Shown piece by piece: positions 12,485 to 17,484 of a stretch of 17,484 nt of DNA. A program made the translations under genes and the position numbers. The notes under the pieces are model-generated. The model made no database searches. It saw only the letters and a list, made by a program, of their open reading frames with translations, and had not been told where the DNA came from. The stretch comes from Chloroflexota bacterium (lineage in GTDB: Bacteria > Chloroflexota > Dehalococcoidia > Lucifugimonadales > JADFKI01), in assembly GCA_024648655.1 (NCBI GenBank), contig JAGGDZ010000353.1:1-17484 (forward strand), written 5' to 3'. Numbering within the stretch: position 1 is the first letter of the stretch; each line of letters opens with the position of its first letter.

Positions 12485-13360
12485 GTGTCCCAATACGCTC
12501 CTGCCAAAAAATCCCTCGGCCAGAACTTCCTGGTTGATCGCCGCATCGTATCGCGCGTAATCACCGCAGCCGATCTTGCTTCCGACGACATCGTGCTCGA
12601 AATCGGTCCCGGTCGCGGCATACTAACCCGTCCGCTCGCCGAGCGCGCCGCAAGCCTTACCGCCATCGAACTCGACGACCATCTCGCCGCCGCGCTAGCC
12701 ACCGAATTCGCGTCCCAACCACACGTCCGCATCGTCCACGCCGATGCCCGCGAGGTCGATATTGCGTCCGTCACTCCCCCAGACACCGCCTATAAGCTCA
12801 TCGCCAACCTGCCCTACTACGCTGCCCAGCCAATTATCCGACGCTTCCTCGAAGCCGAGCATAAGCCGTCCATGATGGTCTTCATGGTTCAGCGCGAAGT
12901 TGCCCGCAATATGACCGCCGTCCCCGGCGATATGTCGCTCCTGTCTGTGGCGATCCAGTTGTACGGCAAGCCGCGCATTGTCGTCGGCGTGCCGCCCCGC
13001 GCATTCCGCCCTGCGCCCAAGGTAACATCCGCCATTGTTCGCATCGATGTGTATCCGCAGCCTGCGCTCGCCCTCGACTCCATCGACGCCTTCTTCACAC
13101 TGGTTCGCGCCGGCTTCTCCGCGCCTCGCAAGCAGGTCCACAACTGCCTGCAACAGAGCCTGTCGATCCCACGGAACGAAGTAGAAACGATACTGTCCGA
13201 AGCCGGAATTGACCCTAGGCGCCGCCCGCAGACGCTCAGCCTTGACGACTGGGGCAGCCTTTACGGCGCTTGGCGGCTGCGCTATCCTGACACCCATGCT
13301 GACCCTCAAAGCTTACGCGAAAATAAACCTCACACTGGAAGTCCTCGGGCGACGCGATGA
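12485..13360 (+). CDS. rsmA: 16S rRNA dimethyladenosine transferase RsmA (KsgA)
   Basis: This enzyme dimethylates two adjacent adenines (A1518 and A1519 by E. coli numbering) in the 3' hairpin of 16S rRNA during small-subunit assembly. Its motifs are LGQNFL (11-16), the SAM loop EIGPGRG (39-45), an acidic ribose contact IELDD (61-65) and the catalytic NLPYY (108-112). The C-terminal all-alpha domain follows, with VPPRAFRPAPKV and a conserved FFTLVRAGFSAPRK. The start codon is GTG, with only a weak GGA upstream. It is 291 residues, about 20 longer than usual. The last 21 or so (after RLRYPD) are encoded in the region shared with ispE and carry no family features, so they are probably an incidental tail. 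Confidence 0.95.
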   Translation: MSQYAPAKKSLGQNFLVDRRIVSRVITAADLASDDIVLEIGPGRGILTRPLAERAASLTAIELDDHLAAALATEFASQPHVRIVHADAREVDIASVTPPDTAYKLIANLPYYAAQPIIRRFLEAEHKPSMMVFMVQREVARNMTAVPGDMSLLSVAIQLYGKPRIVVGVPPRAFRPAPKVTSAIVRIDVYPQPALALDSIDAFFTLVRAGFSAPRKQVHNCLQQSLSIPRNEVETILSEAGIDPRRRPQTLSLDDWGSLYGAWRLRYPDTHADPQSLRENKPHTGSPRATR

Positions 13361-14159
13361 CGGCTACCACGATGTCGCTACCATTATGCAAACCGTTGAT
13401 CTCCACGACACTGTGCGCGTAACGGCTTCCGACGACATTAGCATCGCCTGTGACGATCCCGCGTTGGAATCTCCGGACAATCTCGCATACAAGGCTGCGC
13501 AGCTTCTCCGAGATGAAAGCGGCTACAAGGGCGGCGCTCACATCACCATCGACAAGGCGATACCCGTGTCCGCGGGTCTAGGCGGAGGCAGCAGCGACGC
13601 AGCGGCAACTCTCAACGGGCTTAATTGCCTCTGGCAGCTCGGCTTGACTAACACGCATCTGGAAACGATAGCTGCCAAGCTAGGTTCGGACGTGCCCTTT
13701 CTATTAAAAGGCGGAACCGCCATTGGATTAGGCAGGGGAGAGCGCATCCGCCGCCTCCCATCCGCCGATGTGCAGTGGCTCGTAGTGGCAACGCCCGATG
13801 TGCAACACAAGGGCGAAGCGCCAAGTAAAACCGCTGCCCTCTACGGCATGCTTACGCCCTCCGACTACACTCGGGGTTTCCTCACTCGAAAACTAGAAGC
13901 TCGTATCCGTGGCGGCTGCGATGTGCCCGCGCAGTTCCTCTTCAACGCATTTGACGACATCGCCTTTGACGCCTATCCCGGATTGGAACATTGCTGGAAT
14001 ACATTCACGGAGTTGGGCGCGCGCGAAATCCATCTGTCCGGCAGCGGTCCCTCGATCTATGCACTGATGCCACGCCGAGAAGTCGGCACCGCAATTCAAT
14101 TGCTTCTGCGCTATAATCACGGCATAACCGCCCATCTCGTATCCGCAATCCAACCATGA
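13296..14159 (+). CDS. ispE: 4-diphosphocytidyl-2-C-methyl-D-erythritol kinase
   Basis: This is the ATP-dependent fourth step of the MEP pathway to isoprenoid precursors, a cytoplasmic GHMP kinase. It has Lys9 in AYAKINLTLEVLGRRDDGYH (5-25), the GHMP phosphate loop PVSAGLGGGSSDAA (90-103), catalytic Asp132 in LGSDVPF and the C-terminal LSGSGPSIYAL. The length is 287 residues, standard for the family. I use the ATG at 13296 because the family N terminus (MxxxAYAKINL) starts there. Upstream residues in the open frame are shared with rsmA and unrelated. The first 65 bases overlap the rsmA tail in another frame. No clear ribosome site is seen, so translation is probably coupled to rsmA. rsmA-ispE adjacency is common in bacteria. 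Confidence 0.95.
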   Translation: MLTLKAYAKINLTLEVLGRRDDGYHDVATIMQTVDLHDTVRVTASDDISIACDDPALESPDNLAYKAAQLLRDESGYKGGAHITIDKAIPVSAGLGGGSSDAAATLNGLNCLWQLGLTNTHLETIAAKLGSDVPFLLKGGTAIGLGRGERIRRLPSADVQWLVVATPDVQHKGEAPSKTAALYGMLTPSDYTRGFLTRKLEARIRGGCDVPAQFLFNAFDDIAFDAYPGLEHCWNTFTELGAREIHLSGSGPSIYALMPRREVGTAIQLLLRYNHGITAHLVSAIQP

Positions 14160-14575
14160 CACTCGAAAGATTCCTGGACGGCGCGGTATTGGGAATGCTC
14201 ATGGCGTCCGTGTTCATCACCATCTCAATGATTAGCCTCTTCCTCGTACTGAAGAATCGCCGCGAGCAGATGATGCCCATAATGGAAAAGTATCCTCCGA
14301 TGACGCTTGCTATGGGCATCGTCGCCCTCTCCTACCCGACTTGGGCAGTCATCGGAGGCACACTCGCCCTGCTCTATCGCGTAAGCCTCGAACAAACTCC
14401 TGGAAGCGGCATCGGCAGCCCAAACTTGGCGTACACGCTTGCCATCTCCGGAATGGCAATCCTACTCGCTGCACCTTTCGCGATTCTGTTCCGCCGCCTG
14501 CTCATCGGCGTACTTGTCATTACTTTCACATTCATCGCAATCTTTGGCTGGTTCCTCCCTTATTTCGCCGTGTAA
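14156..14575 (+). CDS. Small membrane protein, four predicted helices
   Basis: This encodes 139 residues. Its ATG shares four bases with the ispE stop (ATGA), so it is coupled to ispE. Four hydrophobic segments are visible: about 12-32, 49-74, 91-111 and 114-137. A basic loop KNRREQ (33-38) follows the first and RR (113-114) precedes the last. I recognise no family, no catalytic motif, no cysteines, and no signal peptide apart from the first segment. The C terminus ends immediately after the last helix (YFAV). Being last in the rsmA-ispE operon does not define its job. Confidence 0.75.
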   Translation: MTLERFLDGAVLGMLMASVFITISMISLFLVLKNRREQMMPIMEKYPPMTLAMGIVALSYPTWAVIGGTLALLYRVSLEQTPGSGIGSPNLAYTLAISGMAILLAAPFAILFRRLLIGVLVITFTFIAIFGWFLPYFAV

Positions 14576-14675
14576 TCTAACACCGGTCTATCCGTCACAT
14601 ACACATCCTGTTGACCAAAGCAATTGACCGATGCCAATTGCAAAGGCTAGAATCCATTAAACTACTGACAACCTA

Positions 14676-14705
14676 CAATGACCCACCAATCAATGACCCA
14701 CCAAT
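14676..14705 (+). repeat. Perfect 2 x 15-base tandem duplication
   Basis: CAATGACCCACCAAT occurs at 14676-14690 and again at 14691-14705, followed by a partial third run (GCCCACC). It lies in the 155-base gap before the second PHP gene, about 25 bases from its start codon. Confidence 0.75.
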
Positions 14706-14730
14706 GCCCACCATCAGCAAAGGATAAAAC

Positions 14731-15423
14731 TTGGCAGTCTTCGACTTACATCTCCACACCGTCCGCGGCAGCAGCGACAGCGGACTAACCCCGGAACAGC
14801 TCATACAGGAAGCCCAGCGCATAGGACTTGACGGCGTTTGCCTCACCGAGCACTCCGGCGGATGGGAAGAGCGAGAACTCGCAGACACATTTCGCGATTC
14901 CGGCATCACCGCCATCCGGGCGCTCGAAGTCAACACCGACATGGGACACATCCTTGTCTTCGGACTCCACCGATACGTTGACGGCATGCACACCGCCGCA
15001 GGCCTGCGAAAGGCCGTTGACCGCGCCGGTGGCGTGATGATTGCGGCGCACCCGTTCCGCAATTTCTTCAACCGACCGCCCTACAATGTCAACCTGCTCT
15101 TCAAGAACTTCAACGGAAACCGTCCCACGACTTCTACCGCGGCATCCAAGCATCCGCTCTTCGAACTTGTGGACGACGTTGAGGTCGCCAACGGCAGCAA
15201 CACCGATCAGGAGAATCACTTTACGCTCGATGTCGCTCGACATCTCGGCTTCGTGGGTACTGGTGGAAGCGATGCCCACTCCACGCATGGCATTGGCAAG
15301 TGCGTAACCATATTCGACGGCGACATACGCAGCGAATCCGACCTCATCGAGGCGCTGAAGGCGAAAGTGTTCGTCCCGGCAGAAGGATTACATGTCGGCG
15401 CGATGACTTCTATTCACCGATGA
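14731..15423 (+). CDS. PHP-domain metal-dependent phosphoesterase (copy 2)
   Basis: This encodes 230 residues from a TTG start at 14731, with AGGA (14721-14724) six bases before it. Metal motifs are complete: DLHLHT (His7, His9), LTEH (Glu40, His41), ALEVNTDMGH (Glu66), AHP (His107) and GGSDAH (Asp181, His183). It resembles the gene at 11013 in the order TEH, E-x-NTD/DTNxGH, GxGTGGSDAH, and the closing FDG-xRxExDL-xxL-A-F block, so they are distant paralogues. Residues 112-145 form an insertion (NRPPYNVNLLFKNFNGNRP and onward) that the first copy lacks. A sugar- or nucleotide-phosphate substrate is possible but undetermined. Its TGA stop shares bases with the ATG of a tiny frame that follows. 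Confidence 0.9.
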   Translation: MAVFDLHLHTVRGSSDSGLTPEQLIQEAQRIGLDGVCLTEHSGGWEERELADTFRDSGITAIRALEVNTDMGHILVFGLHRYVDGMHTAAGLRKAVDRAGGVMIAAHPFRNFFNRPPYNVNLLFKNFNGNRPTTSTAASKHPLFELVDDVEVANGSNTDQENHFTLDVARHLGFVGTGGSDAHSTHGIGKCVTIFDGDIRSESDLIEALKAKVFVPAEGLHVGAMTSIHR

Positions 15424-15509
15424 CGGAGGTTAAAGATAGGATTATGCTACCTGGGACCCGGATTGGCCATTACGCTGGCCCCATCGACGCTTGGGCATTT
15501 AGGCACTAA
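15420..15509 (+). CDS. Tiny coupled ORF, 29 residues, uncertain
   Basis: It starts with ATG at 15420 overlapping the TGA of the PHP gene (ATGA) and ends TAA at 15507-15509. The product is MTEVKDRIMLPGTRIGHYAG followed by PIDAWAFRH. GTRIGHY looks like the segment before the glycine loop of bacterial Ser/Thr protein kinases, but nothing of the kinase follows. The stop overlap is the only positive sign. It may be a chance frame or a relic. Confidence 0.25.
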   Translation: MTEVKDRIMLPGTRIGHYAGPIDAWAFRH

Positions 15510-15566
15510 ACTTTCGATTCCGTAGAGTTCACATACGATAGATAGACAAGGAAGGCGGGACAAAGC

Positions 15567-17480
15567 ATGCAGACAGTCAACCCTATCGCAAGCCGATGGC
15601 GCCGCGAAGCCACTGACGACCCCGTAGCCTTCTGGGAACGCGCCGCCGAGGATCTCCCCTGGTTCCGCAAGTGGGACGAGGTTTTCGACTGGCAGCCACC
15701 TGAATTTCGATGGTTCAGTGGCGCTAAGACCAACCTCGCCTACAACTGCATCGACCACCACGTCAACCGCGGCTGGGGCGGTCACGCAGCCCTAGTTTAC
15801 GCCAATGAACGCGGCGAACGGCGGGTCTTGACTTACGGCCAGCTCAAGCACGAAGTCGAGCGCATCGCCGCCGCACTCCGCGCTATGGGAATCGAAAAAG
15901 GGGACCGGCTCACCATTTACATGCCAATCAGCGCGGAGGCGATTATGCTCATGCTCGCCACCGTTCGCATCGGCGCAATCCACAGCGTCGTGTTCGCCGG
16001 ATTTGGTGCGGGCGCGCTCGGTGACCGCATCCAAGCAAGCGGCTCCCGTCTCGTCTTCACTACTGACATCACCTACCGCGCCGGGCGCGACATTCCGCTC
16101 AAGCACATCGTTGATGCCTCCCTTGAAATCGGCGGCGAGTCCGTCGAGCACGTCGTCGTACTCAGGCGCGATCCGGGCACATCCATGACGCCTGACCGCG
16201 ATGTTGACTGGAACGACTTCATCGCGCAGGGTGCGGGACACGACGGAAGCCACGTCGAAATGGAGTCCAACGAACCCGCATACATCCTCGCCACATCCGG
16301 CACCACCGCCAAGCCCAAGCTCGTCGTCCACGCTCACGGTGGCTACCAGGTCGGGATACACAGCATGGGCAAGTGGTGCTTCGGGCTGCGCGACACCGAC
16401 GTCTGGTGGTCCACCTCTGACATCGGCTGGGTGGTAGGCCACTCCTACATCGTCTATGCCCCCCTGCTCGCGGGCGCAACGACCATCGCCTTCGAGGGTG
16501 CGATCAACCACCCCGACGCCGACCTCATCTGGCAGATTACCGACGAATTCGGCGTAACCGGCATGTTCACGTCGCCTACCGCCGTCCGTCTGCTAATGCG
16601 CTACGGCGACGAAGGCAAACCCAAGACCGACCTCCCATCGCTTGAGCGCGTCTTCTGCGCCGGCGAAGTGCTGAATCCACCGGCATGGGAGTGGCTGCAA
16701 ACAGAGGCGCTCGAAGACAGAATCCCTGTCATCGACCACTACTGGCAGACCGAGACCGGCGGTCCCTTAGTGGGCAACCCCTATGGCCTCGCCATGCTCC
16801 CCATCAAGCCCGGCTCCAGCGGCACGCCCATGCCCGGAATCGAAGCCGCCATCATGACTCCGGAGGGCGAGCCGTGCGCCACCAACGAGAAGGGCATCCT
16901 CGTCATCAAGCGCCCGTTCCCCAGCCTCACCCCGACGCTCTGGGGCGAACCCGAACGCTACGGCGCGGACTACTGGGGGCGCGTTCCCGACCAGCAGGTC
17001 TATTTCACTGGCGACTCCGCTCACATGGACGAGGACGGCTACATCTGGTTCGCCGGGCGCGCAGACGAAATCATCAAGATCGCCGCGCACCGACTCGGCA
17101 CCATCGAGGTCGAGTCCGCTTTTCTCACCCACCCCTCCGTCGCCGAAGCCGGCGTAACCGGGCGCCCCGACGAGCTGCGCGGCGAGGTCATCTCCGCCTT
17201 CGTCGTTCTCAGAAACAACTATGAACCATCGGACGAACTCAAGACGGAACTGCTCCAAGCCGTCCGCCGCGAACTCGGCCCCGTCGCCGTCATCAGCGAG
17301 ATAAACTTCGTTGACCTGCTCCCCAAGACCCGCAGCGGCAAGATAATGCGCCGCGTTTTCAAGGCAGTCGTCCTCGACCAGGACCCCGGCGACATCACCA
17401 CCATCGAAGAAGAAGGCTCAGTCGAAGAGGCGCGGCAGGCGTGGCAAGACATGCTCGCCAGCATCCGCAGCAATGAATAA
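15567..17480 (+). CDS. AMP-forming acetyl/propionyl-CoA synthetase family
   Basis: This encodes 637 residues, close to the ~650 usual for acetyl-CoA synthetases. It makes acyl-CoA from a short carboxylate, ATP and CoA through an acyl-adenylate. The N-terminal ACS cap reads FWERAAEDLPWFRKWDEV. The ATP/AMP loop is TSGTTAKPK (243-251). The substrate-pocket region reads WWSTSDIGWVVGHSYIVYAPL, and the adenylate motif is HYWQTETGG (391-399). The C-terminal hinge and CoA part has YFTGDSAHMDEDGYIWFAGR. The lysine for adenylation and regulatory acylation is Lys592 in KTRSGKIMRR. The Tyr before WQTETG and TSGTT spelling look more like PrpE than Acs, but the first Gly of the loop is Ala248 and the usual KPKG is KPKL. 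Acetate or propionate are the likeliest acids, unproven. AAGGAAGG lies upstream (15548-15555). The stop is 4 bases from the window end. Confidence 0.9.
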   Translation: MQTVNPIASRWRREATDDPVAFWERAAEDLPWFRKWDEVFDWQPPEFRWFSGAKTNLAYNCIDHHVNRGWGGHAALVYANERGERRVLTYGQLKHEVERIAAALRAMGIEKGDRLTIYMPISAEAIMLMLATVRIGAIHSVVFAGFGAGALGDRIQASGSRLVFTTDITYRAGRDIPLKHIVDASLEIGGESVEHVVVLRRDPGTSMTPDRDVDWNDFIAQGAGHDGSHVEMESNEPAYILATSGTTAKPKLVVHAHGGYQVGIHSMGKWCFGLRDTDVWWSTSDIGWVVGHSYIVYAPLLAGATTIAFEGAINHPDADLIWQITDEFGVTGMFTSPTAVRLLMRYGDEGKPKTDLPSLERVFCAGEVLNPPAWEWLQTEALEDRIPVIDHYWQTETGGPLVGNPYGLAMLPIKPGSSGTPMPGIEAAIMTPEGEPCATNEKGILVIKRPFPSLTPTLWGEPERYGADYWGRVPDQQVYFTGDSAHMDEDGYIWFAGRADEIIKIAAHRLGTIEVESAFLTHPSVAEAGVTGRPDELRGEVISAFVVLRNNYEPSDELKTELLQAVRRELGPVAVISEINFVDLLPKTRSGKIMRRVFKAVVLDQDPGDITTIEEEGSVEEARQAWQDMLASIRSNE

Positions 17481-17484
17481 CAAC

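Noticed and set aside
15792..16511. Minus-strand frame inside the acyl-CoA synthetase
   Set aside because: Antisense to a complete, motif-rich AMP-forming synthetase; composition typical of an opposite-strand shadow.

Overview
The window is moderately GC-rich bacterial DNA with compact, mixed-strand gene clusters. It holds 16 genes that can be supported, one of them cut by the left edge, one SRP RNA gene, and several short intergenic repeats. The family mix is DUF1501/DUF1800, an NHL propeller, SDRs, a cysteine hydrolase, split MaoC proteins, PHP phosphoesterases and an AMP-forming acyl-CoA synthetase. Together with a long SRP RNA that has an Alu domain, this resembles Chloroflexota, possibly the SAR202/Dehalococcoidia side. 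That placement is an inference from gene content, not a measurement.

Layout. (1) 2-394 (+) is the end of a DUF3179 protein. (2) 700-4967 (-) is a leftward group: DUF1800, DUF1501, a six-bladed NHL propeller, and a SnoaL/DUF4440 protein that has its own promoter. None of the first three shows an export signal. (3) 5290-9888 (+) holds a 14-helix MFS exporter, an alpha/beta hydrolase, and then a promoter-led unit of SDR, cysteine hydrolase and SDR. The two SDRs are gap-free paralogues that both lack the catalytic lysine. (4) 10024-11660 (-) is a two-gene hot-dog (MaoC-like) pair and a PHP phosphoesterase. (5) 11817-12122 (+) is a Bacillus-type long SRP RNA behind a good sigma-70-type promoter. 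(6) 12485-14575 (+) is rsmA, ispE and a four-helix membrane protein, tightly overlapped. (7) 14731-17480 (+) is a second PHP phosphoesterase, a tiny coupled ORF, and an acetyl/propionyl-CoA synthetase.

How it may work together. rsmA, ispE and the SRP RNA are housekeeping genes. Around them lie genes that look like small-molecule catabolism: efflux or uptake, ester or amide hydrolysis, alcohol/ketone redox, acyl-thioester hydration and CoA activation. No substrate can be read from the sequence. The intergenic DNA is unusually patterned. A degenerate element built on CCTGTNNNT units and ending in GATGTTAG abuts the 3' ends of five of the seven minus-strand genes. Four gaps carry perfect two-copy tandem duplications of 12-16 bases. 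Three gaps carry hairpins that share a 3' tail.
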